Shown here one piece after another: positions 8,472-17,137 of a stretch of 64,000 nt of DNA (position 1 is its first letter; every line of letters starts with the position of its first letter). The DNA is from Winogradskyella psychrotolerans (GTDB taxonomy: Bacteria > Bacteroidota > Bacteroidia > Flavobacteriales > Flavobacteriaceae): contig NZ_JAHKPS010000022.1 in the NCBI RefSeq assembly GCF_018860565.1, positions 299,195 to 363,194 on the forward strand, in the 5' to 3' direction. The notes beneath the pieces are model-generated. The model was not told where the DNA came from and made no database searches. It saw nothing but the letters and a program-made list of their open reading frames with translations. Position numbers and translations under genes: made by a program.

Positions 8472-9941
8472 ATGAGTAAAAAACGCCTATCCTTAAGAGC
8501 TCGAATAAATTTAGCTATGATATTGTTAGTGCTTGTAGCATCGGTTTTAATCGCTGCGGTAACTATCTATCAATATAGTGAAGAGGCGAAAGAATATCAT
8601 ACAGAACGTTTAGAGCGTAAAGAAAAAGCGATTAAGCAGAGTATTAATTTTGTTATTGGCGAAACTACATATCCTGTTACAACAGAGAATATTCCTTTAA
8701 TTTTTAAGGATGAAATATTTGAAATTGATGCCATTCATAATTTACAAATTAACCTTTACGATTTAGAGGGACAACTATTAAAAAGCTCAAAACGAACCAT
8801 TCAAAGAGATTCTTCGGATCTTTGTTTAGATGCCGAAATATTAAATACCTTATCCAATACTTTAGAACATCGTTATGTGGTAAAGAATAAAGTAGCTGGA
8901 CAAACATTTCAATCCTCTTATTCTTATATCATGGATGAAAAGTTTAAGACATTAGGAATCTTAAATTTACCTTATTTAGAGAATGATGATTTTTTTAATA
9001 AAGAGTTAAAGGAGTTCTTAATGCGTTTGGCTTATGCGTATTTAGTTTTGATTTTAGTGGCCATTATTATTGCTTATTTTATTTCAAAATACATTACTAA
9101 ATCACTGAGGACGATTAGTGATAAAATGAATGAAACACGACTAGAAAAGCGCAATAAGAAAATACAGATAGAATCCTCTAGTGAAGAAATTGAAACACTT
9201 GTCAATTCTTATAATAGCATGATTGATGAGCTCGAAGCTAGTGCTGTAGTTTTAGCAACCAATGAACGCGAACAAGCCTGGCGTGAAATGGCAAAACAAG
9301 TGGCGCACGAAATAAAAAATCCGTTAACACCAATGCGATTGACGGTACAGAGTTTTCAGCGTAAATTTAATCCTGAAGATGAAAATATTCATAAAAAAGT
9401 AGATGAATATAGTAATACCTTGATTCAGCAGATAGACACAATGAGTTCAATTGCATCGGCATTTTCTAATTTTGCTAAAATGCCAGCACAGAAAAGTGAA
9501 AACCTAAACGTAGTACATATTGTAAAACTAGCGCTCGATATTTTTAACGAAGACTATATTGCGTTTTATTCTGAAACTGAAGAAATCATTGCTAAATTTG
9601 ATAGAACTCAGTTAATACGAGTGGTGACTAATTTGGTAAAAAATGGTATTCAAGCCATTCCTGATACTAATGAAAACCCAAAAATAAATGTTCGTGTCTT
9701 TAGCGAAGGAGAAAATGTAAATATTACTATTGAAGATAATGGTTCAGGTATTAACGAAGAAACTAAGGACAAAATCTTTGAGCCAAAATTCACCACAAAA
9801 TCTAGTGGAATGGGCTTAGGGTTAGCTATGGTGAAAAATATTGTGGAAACTTATAATGGAAGTATTACCTTTACAACTCAACTAGGAAAAGGTACTGTTT
9901 TCAGGGTAACTTTCCCTAAGAGTCAAACCATTTCTGTGTAG
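8472..9941 (+). CDS. Orphan sensor histidine kinase (NtrY-like)
   Basis: Membrane sensor kinase of 489 residues. A first transmembrane helix (about 12-33) is followed by a periplasmic sensor region of about 150 residues, a second helix (about 185-207), a HAMP linker, then HisKA with QVAHEIKNPLTPMRL (His about 279) and HATPase_c with N box (NLVKNGIQAIPD), G1 (EDNGSGI) and G2 (GMGLGLAMV). The sequence around the phospho-His resembles NtrY kinases. No response regulator lies beside it. An in-frame ATG at 8460 would add four residues. The signal is unknown. Confidence 0.88.
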   Translation: MSKKRLSLRARINLAMILLVLVASVLIAAVTIYQYSEEAKEYHTERLERKEKAIKQSINFVIGETTYPVTTENIPLIFKDEIFEIDAIHNLQINLYDLEGQLLKSSKRTIQRDSSDLCLDAEILNTLSNTLEHRYVVKNKVAGQTFQSSYSYIMDEKFKTLGILNLPYLENDDFFNKELKEFLMRLAYAYLVLILVAIIIAYFISKYITKSLRTISDKMNETRLEKRNKKIQIESSSEEIETLVNSYNSMIDELEASAVVLATNEREQAWREMAKQVAHEIKNPLTPMRLTVQSFQRKFNPEDENIHKKVDEYSNTLIQQIDTMSSIASAFSNFAKMPAQKSENLNVVHIVKLALDIFNEDYIAFYSETEEIIAKFDRTQLIRVVTNLVKNGIQAIPDTNENPKINVRVFSEGENVNITIEDNGSGINEETKDKIFEPKFTTKSSGMGLGLAMVKNIVETYNGSITFTTQLGKGTVFRVTFPKSQTISV

Positions 9942-10061
9942 GCAGAAATCTCTAAGTAAAAAAACTATAGTCCATTGTTGAGGCGATAGTGTTTGCAAAG
10001 ACATTTTAAGAATATAACAACTAGATTTCCAGTTTCAATGGGAATGAAAAATAAATTTTCA

Positions 10062-10844
10062 ATGAATTACAAAAACATTTTATCAGAATACTCAAACGGA
10101 ATTACAACCATTACGATCAATAGACCAAAGAAGTTGAATGCCTTGAATAAAGAGACTATTCAAGAACTACACGATGCTTTTAAGGATGCTGATGCTGATG
10201 CAGATACTAAAGTTATAATTATCACTGGTAGTGGAGAAAAAGCTTTTGTAGCAGGTGCTGATATTAGCGAGTTTGCAGATTTTAGTGTAGAAGAAGGAGG
10301 AAAGCTAGCTGCGCAAGGACAAGATTTACTATTTAATTTTGTTGAAAAATTAAGCACACCTGTTATAGCAGCAGTTAATGGTTTTGCTCTTGGTGGAGGC
10401 TTAGAATTAGCAATGGCTTGTCATTTTAGAGTCGCGAGTAGTAATGCAAAAATGGGATTGCCAGAGGTGTCTCTTGGTGTGATTCCTGGGTACGGAGGTA
10501 CACAGCGTTTACCACAGTTAGTAGGTAAAGGTAGAGCTATGGAAATGGTGATGACAGCAGGTATGATTGATGCTAATCAAGCTTTAAACTACGGTTTAGT
10601 TAATCATGTAGTTGAATTAGAAGAATTATTGCCTTTGGCTGAAAAAATTGCAGGTAAAATTATGCGAAATTCTTCAGTAGCTATTGGCAAAGCTATAAAA
10701 GCGATAAACGCTAATTACACAGACGGAAAAGATGGTTATAAAGTAGAAATCAAACAATTTGGAAATTGCTTTGGAACTGAAGATTTTGTAGAAGGTACAA
10801 CAGCATTTTTAGAAAAACGTAAAGCTGATTTTCCAGGGAAGTAA
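10062..10844 (+). CDS. Enoyl-CoA hydratase/isomerase family protein
   Basis: Crotonase-fold enzyme of 260 residues that hydrates 2-enoyl-CoA to 3-hydroxyacyl-CoA, probably a short-chain hydratase in beta-oxidation or butyrate metabolism. The oxyanion-hole motif AGADI is at about 64-68. Both catalytic glutamates of true hydratases are present: E115 in GFALGGGLELAMAC and E135 in LPEVSLGVIPGYGGTQR. The ATG at 10062 (MNYKNILSEY) fits the family; a TTG-initiated extension from 9993 is unlikely. It stands alone between a kinase and a TPR-AraC regulator, so pathway context is missing. Confidence 0.92.
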   Translation: MNYKNILSEYSNGITTITINRPKKLNALNKETIQELHDAFKDADADADTKVIIITGSGEKAFVAGADISEFADFSVEEGGKLAAQGQDLLFNFVEKLSTPVIAAVNGFALGGGLELAMACHFRVASSNAKMGLPEVSLGVIPGYGGTQRLPQLVGKGRAMEMVMTAGMIDANQALNYGLVNHVVELEELLPLAEKIAGKIMRNSSVAIGKAIKAINANYTDGKDGYKVEIKQFGNCFGTEDFVEGTTAFLEKRKADFPGK

Positions 10845-10852
10845 TTTACTTA

Positions 10853-12559
10853 ATGAAAAAAGTAATTCTCGTTTTTGTTTGTTCACTATTCATAATCTGT
10901 TTGAATGGTCAAGAGCGCGATACACTTTTTTTAAAATCTTACGATAATCTTTCTAGTTTAATTGATAAAAGCTATCTAGAAGATTTAGAGCTTACTGAAG
11001 AATTAATCGTGTATTACATTCAAAAAGCAGAAGGGGAGTCTAATGCAAAAGAAGCAATACGAGGATTATCTAAGTTTATTGATCTTCAAATTAATTTAAG
11101 ACAGTTTGATACTTTTGAGGCCGAACAAGAGAAAATGTTTGCCTTAGCAACAACAGATGTTTTAGAGCAAGAGTTGGCTGCAATTACCTATAAGCTAGGT
11201 CGCAGTTATTTTTTTCAAGGGCGTATTGGCAAATCTATGGAAATGCAAAATAGAGCCTTAGCCTTGGCCAGAAAACAAAATAAATTGGAGTTAGAAAGCA
11301 CCATTTTAATGCAATTGGGTTATGTAAAATCTTTTGTTGGCGATCGGGAAGCATCTATAAATTATCTTAAACAAGCATTGGCTTTAAGTAGACGCAAAGG
11401 TGTAGAGCTTACCTCTTCAACTCATAAGAGTAATTTAAAATCTCAAACAGTTACACTATATTATTTAAGTTTAGCTTATATAAAATCTAAAGTAAAAGAT
11501 TCTGCTAAAGCTTATTTAGACCAAGCCATTGCATTAAATAAGATTGTAAAGGATAGTTGTCTTTCAAAAACGCTGTATAGAACTCAAGGCGAAGTCAATA
11601 TCTTGTATGGCAAGTACAATGAAGCGCTTTCTAATTTTGAAACCTCAAAAACATATTGTTTACCAATAGGTGAATTGGAATCTTTGGTTTATTCCGGACT
11701 GTATGGCAAAGCGTATATAGGTCTCAAAGCGTATGCAAAAGCCCAAACAGTTTTGCAAGAAGGGTTAGATAATTACAATGTTTCTGAAGAGGAGGAAGGC
11801 TTTATGGAGGACCATTATAAAATGTTAGCTAAAGCCTATAAATACAATGGTAATATAGAAAAGTCTAATTTTTATTTTGAAAAATATATTCTTACTACCG
11901 AAGCGCTTAATAAAATTCAAGATACAGTGGTTGCTGTTTTTAAACAGCAAGAGTTAAAGGCTTTTGAGGCCGAATTGGATGCTATAAATTCTGAAAAGAA
12001 TAACTTTAAATATAGTGTTGCGGTTTCCGTTGTAATCATTCTTATTCTGTTAGTTTTTCTTTTTAGATTCAGTAGGCTTAAAAAGAAAAACGAAGCAAAA
12101 TTTAAGATACTTTTAGAAAAGGTAAATACAGAAAACAATATGGGATCTGTTAGCGATGATGTAAAAGATGAGGCTCAAGAAGATAATTCTTCGGATATAA
12201 ATGAAACTACCAAACATCAGATTCTCGAAGGTTTAAATAAGTTAGAAAAACAAGAATATTTTTTAAGGCATGATTGCAATTCTTACAATGTAGCTAAGAA
12301 AATAAAAACAAATACGTCGTACTTATCTAAGGTTGTAAATTCTCATTACCAGAAAAATTTCAATGCCTATATCAACGATTTACGAATTAACTATGCGGTT
12401 TTAAAACTCAAAAATGATAATCGTTTTAGAAAGTTTTCCATTCAATCCATTGCTGAAGAAGTAGGTTATAAAAGTGCAGATTCCTTCACCAAATATTTCA
12501 AAAAACAAACCGGATTAAATCCGTCGTTCTACATTAAAAAGTTGAATGCTTTAGATTAA
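10853..12559 (+). CDS. Membrane-tethered TPR / AraC-type regulator
   Basis: 568 residues: signal peptide (about 1-19), a helical tetratricopeptide-repeat region (about 60-350; e.g. YKLGRSYFFQGRIGKSMEMQ), one transmembrane helix (about 386-406, VAVSVVIILILLVFLF), then a cytoplasmic linker and a C-terminal AraC HTH domain (about 465-565; YNVAKKIKTNTSYLSKVVN and IQSIAEEVGYKSADSFTKYF). The topology puts the TPR sensor in the periplasm and the DNA-binding domain inside. Such one-piece regulators are common in Bacteroidota. It starts 8 nt after the enoyl-CoA hydratase stop. The target genes are unknown. Confidence 0.88.
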   Translation: MKKVILVFVCSLFIICLNGQERDTLFLKSYDNLSSLIDKSYLEDLELTEELIVYYIQKAEGESNAKEAIRGLSKFIDLQINLRQFDTFEAEQEKMFALATTDVLEQELAAITYKLGRSYFFQGRIGKSMEMQNRALALARKQNKLELESTILMQLGYVKSFVGDREASINYLKQALALSRRKGVELTSSTHKSNLKSQTVTLYYLSLAYIKSKVKDSAKAYLDQAIALNKIVKDSCLSKTLYRTQGEVNILYGKYNEALSNFETSKTYCLPIGELESLVYSGLYGKAYIGLKAYAKAQTVLQEGLDNYNVSEEEEGFMEDHYKMLAKAYKYNGNIEKSNFYFEKYILTTEALNKIQDTVVAVFKQQELKAFEAELDAINSEKNNFKYSVAVSVVIILILLVFLFRFSRLKKKNEAKFKILLEKVNTENNMGSVSDDVKDEAQEDNSSDINETTKHQILEGLNKLEKQEYFLRHDCNSYNVAKKIKTNTSYLSKVVNSHYQKNFNAYINDLRINYAVLKLKNDNRFRKFSIQSIAEEVGYKSADSFTKYFKKQTGLNPSFYIKKLNALD

Positions 12560-12778
12560 AATACATTCATTTTTACCCTAAATTTATAAATTTAGGGGTT
12601 TCACTATACAAACGCTGTCAAACTACTTGTTGGTGTGCTAATTGTTTTGATTTCAGATAATTAGGATTTATTTTTCATACCCTATTTTTCTAAAACTGGG
12701 TATGCTTCCTTTGTTTTATGCGTTTTTTTAAAGGTACTTTGGCTTCACAATCACAAACCAATTAAATCTCTTTTGAAA

Positions 12779-13177
12779 ATGAAAAAACGAATTATTTACA
12801 TCTCAATCGCTATGGTAATAGGAGCTTTTCTAGTAGGTGTTTTTAGTGCTTTTTATGATAGCTATACAGCTGATGAAATCACGGTAAATCAAATTGAAGC
12901 CTCTTTAAATACGCATTGCTATTGCGAGAGCATTTCAAAGGATATGTATTCTAAAGGAGTGCAATATTCTAATGTTAAAGGGTTTTCTGTAGAGCATGTA
13001 AGTTTCAGTTTAATTAACTGCAAATACGAATCCTTACAAAAAGAAGCCAATCGTATTCATCAATTATTAATAAATGATGTAGAAGCTCTTGAAAACTTCA
13101 ACTTAATAAGCCTAGATATTATTTCAGAAGATAGGCACGACACAATAACAATCAAAAACGGTCAATTAGAAATTTAA
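12779..13177 (+). CDS. Small hypothetical protein with N-terminal membrane anchor
   Basis: 132 residues; I do not recognise the family. An N-terminal hydrophobic helix (IIYISIAMVIGAFLVGVFSA) acts as a signal or anchor, and the remainder is a small acidic domain with Cys-Tyr-Cys near residue 41 and a further Cys near 75. The ATG at 12779 directly follows a TTG (12773) also in frame; ATG is preferred. It lies 87 nt before a TraB/GumN gene on the same strand. The two could be co-transcribed, but nothing ties their functions together. Confidence 0.6.
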   Translation: MKKRIIYISIAMVIGAFLVGVFSAFYDSYTADEITVNQIEASLNTHCYCESISKDMYSKGVQYSNVKGFSVEHVSFSLINCKYESLQKEANRIHQLLINDVEALENFNLISLDIISEDRHDTITIKNGQLEI

Positions 13178-13264
13178 AATAATATGGTATCCCTAATCAA
13201 ATTAATTATAGAAACTTTAATAACAATATTAAGCTAAATCATAATCATTAATAAAACTAAAATC

Positions 13265-14134
13265 ATGAGAAAATTAAATCAAATCACGTTCATCATAGTT
13301 GTATTTATCGCAACAACATTTAACATACTAGCTCAGAATAATCCTAAAACTAATTTGTGGAAAATAGAAGGAGATAATATTAAAACGTCTTACCTATTTG
13401 GTACCATACATATGATACCTAAAAAGGATTTTATCATAAAGGACAAAGTACAAAAGGCTTTTGAATCTTCAGATAAAGTGGTGCTAGAGATTGATATGGA
13501 TGATCCTAATTACAAAGTAGATTTTATGAAATTATCAATGTTAAACAAAGGTGAATCGTTAAAAATGTATATGTCTGATGATGAATTTAAAATATTAGAT
13601 ACTTACTTAAAGGAGAAGACAGGTGTAGGCGTTAATAATTTCAATACGTTTAAACCTATGATGTTAATGTCTGTATTAACGATGACAGCAATTGGAGATG
13701 GACCATTAGAGAGTTATGAGATGAGCATAATAAATATGGCTAAATCGGCGAACAAAGAGGTGAGTGGGTTGGAAAACATAGCCGATCAGATTAATGCTTT
13801 TGACGGAGATCCTTATGAAGAGCAAATAGATACCTTAGTTGAAATGGTAGACAATGGAAATAGCGAAGAACTCTATAACCAGTTGTTACAATACTATCTT
13901 GCGGAAGATGTAGATGGCATGTATGACTTTATGGACGACTATATGAATGATGATATTGAAGGCATGAAACGTTTTCTAGATGACAGAAATAATAGGTGGA
14001 TTCCTAAAATGGAAGCTTACTCTAAAGATAATACAGTGTTTTATGCTGTAGGAGGAGCACATTTAGGTGGCGATCAAGGGGTTATTAGTTTACTTAAAAA
14101 AGCAGGTTATACTGTAACTCCAATATTAGATTAA
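13265..14134 (+). CDS. TraB/GumN-family protein, normal length
   Basis: 289 residues: signal peptide (about 1-23, ending NILAQ), then the TraB/GumN domain nearly to the C-terminus. The paired motifs are GTIHM (about residue 46) and AVGGAHLGGDQG near the end, with VVLEIDMDD between. It is a paralogue of the first domain of the 1169-residue protein at 1577-5086. The family is related to TIKI metalloproteases; the enzymatic role in bacteria is not established. A rho-independent terminator (14162-14190) ends the transcript. Confidence 0.88.
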   Translation: MRKLNQITFIIVVFIATTFNILAQNNPKTNLWKIEGDNIKTSYLFGTIHMIPKKDFIIKDKVQKAFESSDKVVLEIDMDDPNYKVDFMKLSMLNKGESLKMYMSDDEFKILDTYLKEKTGVGVNNFNTFKPMMLMSVLTMTAIGDGPLESYEMSIINMAKSANKEVSGLENIADQINAFDGDPYEEQIDTLVEMVDNGNSEELYNQLLQYYLAEDVDGMYDFMDDYMNDDIEGMKRFLDDRNNRWIPKMEAYSKDNTVFYAVGGAHLGGDQGVISLLKKAGYTVTPILD

Positions 14135-14161
14135 TAAGAACAACAGCAATCAAATTTAAAG

Positions 14162-14190
14162 AACCTTAGTTTTTAAATTAAGGTTTTTTT
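14162..14190 (+). terminator. Rho-independent terminator after the TraB/GumN gene
   Basis: AACCTTA (62-68) pairs with TAAGGTT (79-85) across a 10-nt loop and is followed by a T run on the plus strand. Confidence 0.75.
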
Positions 14191-14283
14191 TATGCGTAAA
14201 CTTTAATACTGTTAAATAAATCAATAGCGTTAAAACTACAACCTGTAGCCACACTTATACAGGTTTCATGCTAATTTTATAGT

Positions 14284-15360
14284 ATGATAAATCCCAAATC
14301 TAATATAAAAGGAAGAGGCGCTCAGAAAAATACACATAATCGTTTTTTTGAGTTGTCTTACGAAATGCGAGATGATTTTTTGGAGTTTTGCCATAAAGAA
14401 GGTGAAATTGCAGACAAAAATAAAACCCAATATCTTAACGTATTTCCTAAAACGATTGTCAATAAAGTAACGAGTCCAGATGTTGGTATGGCTTATTCTA
14501 TGAATATGTATCAAGGTTGCGAGCATGGCTGTATTTATTGTTATGCACGCAATAGTCATGAGTTTTGGGGGTATAGTGCAGGTTTAGATTTTGAACGTAA
14601 GATATTAGTTAAAAAAGATGCATCTAAACTATTAGAAGCACATTTAAAAAAGAAAAGTTGGAACGCGCAGACTATTGTTATGTCTGGCAATACCGATTGT
14701 TACCAACCCGCAGAACAACAATTTGAGATTACTAGGCAATGTTTAGAGGTGTTTTTAAAGTACAAACACCCTGTTGGTATCATTACTAAAAATGCTTTAA
14801 TATTAAGAGATTTAGACCTTTTAAAAGCCTTAGCTAAGGACAATTTAATATCAGTAAATATTTCTATAACATCATTATCGGAAGATACTAGACGAGTTTT
14901 AGAGCCGCGGACTGCAACGATTAAAAAACGGCTTCAGGTTGTAAAAGAATTAAGTGACAATGGTGTTCCGGTAAATGTAATGTTAGCACCTATCATTCCA
15001 TCTATTAATAGTCATGAGATTTTACCTATGGCGAAAGCCGTATCAGAAGCTGGAGCTTTAAGTATTGGGCACACTATTGTGAGGTTAAACGGAGCTATTG
15101 GAGAAATCTTTACAGATTGGATAATGAAAGCAATGCCAGATAGAGCAGAAAAAGTCTTACGTCAAATTGAAAATTGCCATGGAGGTACACTAAATGAAAG
15201 TAGATATGGCAAACGTATGCAAGGCGAGGGGCAAATTGCTAAGCAGATTAACGATTTAATAAAATTGGCGAGGTTTAAATATTTTAAGTGTAAGACAATG
15301 CCAAAGCTAAACACGTCTCTTCATCAGCCTTATAAAGATGGTCAAATGAAACTCTTTTAA
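14284..15360 (+). CDS. PA0069-family radical SAM protein
   Basis: 358 residues. The radical SAM [4Fe-4S] motif CEHGCIYC lies at 79-86 (Cys 79, 83, 86), followed by YARNSHEFWGYSAGLDFE, typical of the PA0069/Rv2578c group, which is related to spore photoproduct lyase-like enzymes. Later landmarks are VMSGNTDCYQP, SITSLSEDTRRVLEPR and VNVMLAPIIPSIN. The reaction of this widespread group is unknown; a DNA- or nucleotide-related role is only guessed from distant relatives. Monocistronic, ending in a shared bidirectional terminator. Confidence 0.9.
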   Translation: MINPKSNIKGRGAQKNTHNRFFELSYEMRDDFLEFCHKEGEIADKNKTQYLNVFPKTIVNKVTSPDVGMAYSMNMYQGCEHGCIYCYARNSHEFWGYSAGLDFERKILVKKDASKLLEAHLKKKSWNAQTIVMSGNTDCYQPAEQQFEITRQCLEVFLKYKHPVGIITKNALILRDLDLLKALAKDNLISVNISITSLSEDTRRVLEPRTATIKKRLQVVKELSDNGVPVNVMLAPIIPSINSHEILPMAKAVSEAGALSIGHTIVRLNGAIGEIFTDWIMKAMPDRAEKVLRQIENCHGGTLNESRYGKRMQGEGQIAKQINDLIKLARFKYFKCKTMPKLNTSLHQPYKDGQMKLF

Positions 15361-15362
15361 AC

Positions 15363-15396
15363 AAAAAAAAGTGGGTATTAGAGAACCCACTTTTTT
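15363..15396. terminator. Bidirectional terminator between convergent genes
   Basis: Stem GTGGGT (71-76) with ACCCAC (85-90), flanked by eight A on the left and six T on the right, so it can stop both the radical SAM transcript and the convergent secreted-protein transcript. Confidence 0.8.
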
Positions 15397-15432
15397 AACT
15401 AAATAAATAAAACTAATTTATAAACAATCAAT

Positions 15433-15990
15433 TTATAATTTAAAATCTTCAACAAATACACGGCCATTTGCTCTAATGATTGCTGTGTAGTTACCTTTAA
15501 GGTTTTGATCTAATTTGTATACGCGATTTAGAATCTCTTTTCCTTTTATAGTTTCAGTATGGATAAGGTCATTTTCAAAATATAACTCTACAACCATTTC
15601 ATTAGTATCCATGGCTAATTTTGAGATGATAACTTTAGAATCTTCAGATCTAAATACAGGCTTAAAGATTTTTTTATTTGAAGTTTCTAAATAAGTAACC
15701 TTGTTGTTTTTTACTTGTATTGAGTTAATATCAATTTCAAAGTCTTTATTCACTTCAACAGTGTAAATACCATCTTCTAATTGTGAAAAATCATAAAGCT
15801 TTTCTATGTTTCCATTATAGTTAATACGTCCACTGTAAACAACTTCTCCTGCCGTATTAGATACAGAAATATGGTCTCCCTTGCGTAAATCTTTAGAAGG
15901 TAATGTTGTGTTTATTGTTGTGTTTGCGTAGCTTGTGCATGTTCCTAACACCACTGCTAATACTAAGATGTTTTTTAATAATGTTTTCAT
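15433..15990 (-). CDS. Secreted protein of unknown function, paralogue A
   Basis: 185 residues with a clear signal peptide (MKTLLKNILVLAVVLGTCTS, cleavage after about YAN) and a beta-rich body containing VVYSGRINYNGNIEKLYDFS, a pattern often seen in Flavobacteriia wall or surface proteins. No catalytic motif was recognised. It is strongly similar by eye over its full length to the protein at 16333-16890: shared NGNI..LYDF.QL.DGIY, NKDFEI.IN, KIFKPVFR and LNRVYKLD. The two genes are tandem copies on the same strand with matching upstream boxes. It may be an envelope protein under an AraC regulator. Confidence 0.75.
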   Translation of the reverse strand: MKTLLKNILVLAVVLGTCTSYANTTINTTLPSKDLRKGDHISVSNTAGEVVYSGRINYNGNIEKLYDFSQLEDGIYTVEVNKDFEIDINSIQVKNNKVTYLETSNKKIFKPVFRSEDSKVIISKLAMDTNEMVVELYFENDLIHTETIKGKEILNRVYKLDQNLKGNYTAIIRANGRVFVEDFKL

Positions 15991-16332
15991 AATCTTTAAT
16001 TTTAATCGTTTTGTGTTGTTAAAGACATCACTTCAACTATTAACGATTTTATACTGCAAATTTATAGCAGGTTTGCCTTTTGAAAAACAAGCATATTGGT
16101 AGATTAGTATACAAAATTAACATGTATAGGATTTTGATTGAATCAATAGGTTAAAATAGTATATATTGATGGTAATTTGCTATAATTTTATCGAATTCAA
16201 ATATTTTTAAAGTTTGAAATTCTATTTGCCATACTTTTATTTGTGTTGATTAGTACCGTTTTAAATAAAAAAAGTGGGCCTTAAGTGGCCCACAATCAAT
16301 TATATAATTCTAAATTTAGAAAATAGAATAAT
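15991..16332. other. Intergenic unit 1: promoter and boxes of paralogue A, terminator of paralogue B
   Basis: 342 nt without a gene. For the leftward gene it contains a -7 element TAAATTTG (reverse complement of 16057-16064) and, 84 nt upstream of that, AGGTTAAAATAG (16148-16159) followed after exactly 18 nt by TGCTATA (16178-16184), written on the plus strand. The right part holds the paralogue B terminator at 16267-16293. Confidence 0.65.
16267..16293 (-). terminator. Terminator of paralogue B
   Basis: GTGGGCC (74-80) pairs with GGCCCAC (87-93) over a 6-nt loop; the A run at 67-73 becomes a T run on the minus strand. Confidence 0.85.
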
Positions 16333-16890
16333 CTATAGTTTAAAGTTTTTAGTAAATACTCTGGCGTTGGATTTAACAACTGCTGTATATTCTCCTTTAA
16401 TAGCATGGTCTAATTTATAAACTCTATTTAGTACTTCTTTTCCATTTACCGTTTCTGAATAAATTAATTCGTTATTGTAATATAGCTCTATGTCCATTTT
16501 TGGATTGTTTAAAGCTATTTTGGAGATTATAAGTTTGTCATTTTGAATTCTAAATACAGGTTTGAAAATCTTTTCATTTTCAGTATTTAAAAAATGTACC
16601 GTATTGTTTTTAACTTCTACCGTATTAATTTCAATTTCAAAATCCTTATTGATTTCAATCATATATATACCATCCTTTAATTGTGTGAAATCGTATAGTT
16701 GTCTAATATTACCATTAAAGTTAATAAGACCACTAAATACAATATTTCCGCTAGCGTCAGTAACCGATATGGAATTCCCTTTTTTTACACTATTAAAAGA
16801 AGGTAATACTTCTAATGTTGCATTTGCGTAGCTCGTAAATGTGCCTAACATTACAGCTAATACTAAAATGTGTTTAAATAATGTTTTCAT
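16333..16890 (-). CDS. Secreted protein of unknown function, paralogue B
   Basis: 185 residues, same length and architecture as paralogue A: signal peptide (MKTLFKHILVLAVMLGTFTS) then a beta-rich domain with NGNIRQLYDFTQLKDGIYM and the C-terminal LNRVYKLDHAIKGEYTAVV. No known domain or catalytic residues were recognised. It has its own terminator and its own promoter (TACCTTTG, reverse complement of 16965-16972). The upstream boxes lie between it and a divergent AraC gene (17138), the likely regulator. Confidence 0.75.
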   Translation of the reverse strand: MKTLFKHILVLAVMLGTFTSYANATLEVLPSFNSVKKGNSISVTDASGNIVFSGLINFNGNIRQLYDFTQLKDGIYMIEINKDFEIEINTVEVKNNTVHFLNTENEKIFKPVFRIQNDKLIISKIALNNPKMDIELYYNNELIYSETVNGKEVLNRVYKLDHAIKGEYTAVVKSNARVFTKNFKL

Positions 16891-17137
16891 AATATTTCAT
16901 TTTTTAGGTTAAAACTGAAATCGAAGAGGTTATTTACAACTCCAGCTCAAATGATTTTATACGACAAAGGTATTGCCAATATTACTTGTGTAAAACATTG
17001 ATTTTGGCACATTTATATACATAATTAACTTTATGTGTCGTTTTATTATCATATTAGGTTAAAATAGCGCACATTATTATCAATCTGCTATAGGTTTTAA
17101 AATGTAGGAGAATTAAATTTGCAATAATTGATATGTT
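16891..17137. promoter_or_regulatory. Divergent regulatory region of paralogue B and the AraC gene (unit 2)
   Basis: The leftward -7 element TACCTTTG is the reverse complement of 16965-16972; the rightward one is TAAATTTG at 17114-17121. Between them are AGGTTAAAATAG (17056-17067) and, after exactly 18 nt, TGCTATA (17086-17092). The same pair with the same spacing lies upstream of paralogue A, and in both cases the box begins 84 nt from the leftward -7 element. This looks like a conserved operator, probably for the adjacent AraC protein. Confidence 0.55.

Noticed and set aside
13184..13237. 17-codon ORF ahead of the second TraB/GumN gene
   Set aside because: Too short and hydrophobic by base composition alone; no ribosome binding site was evident.
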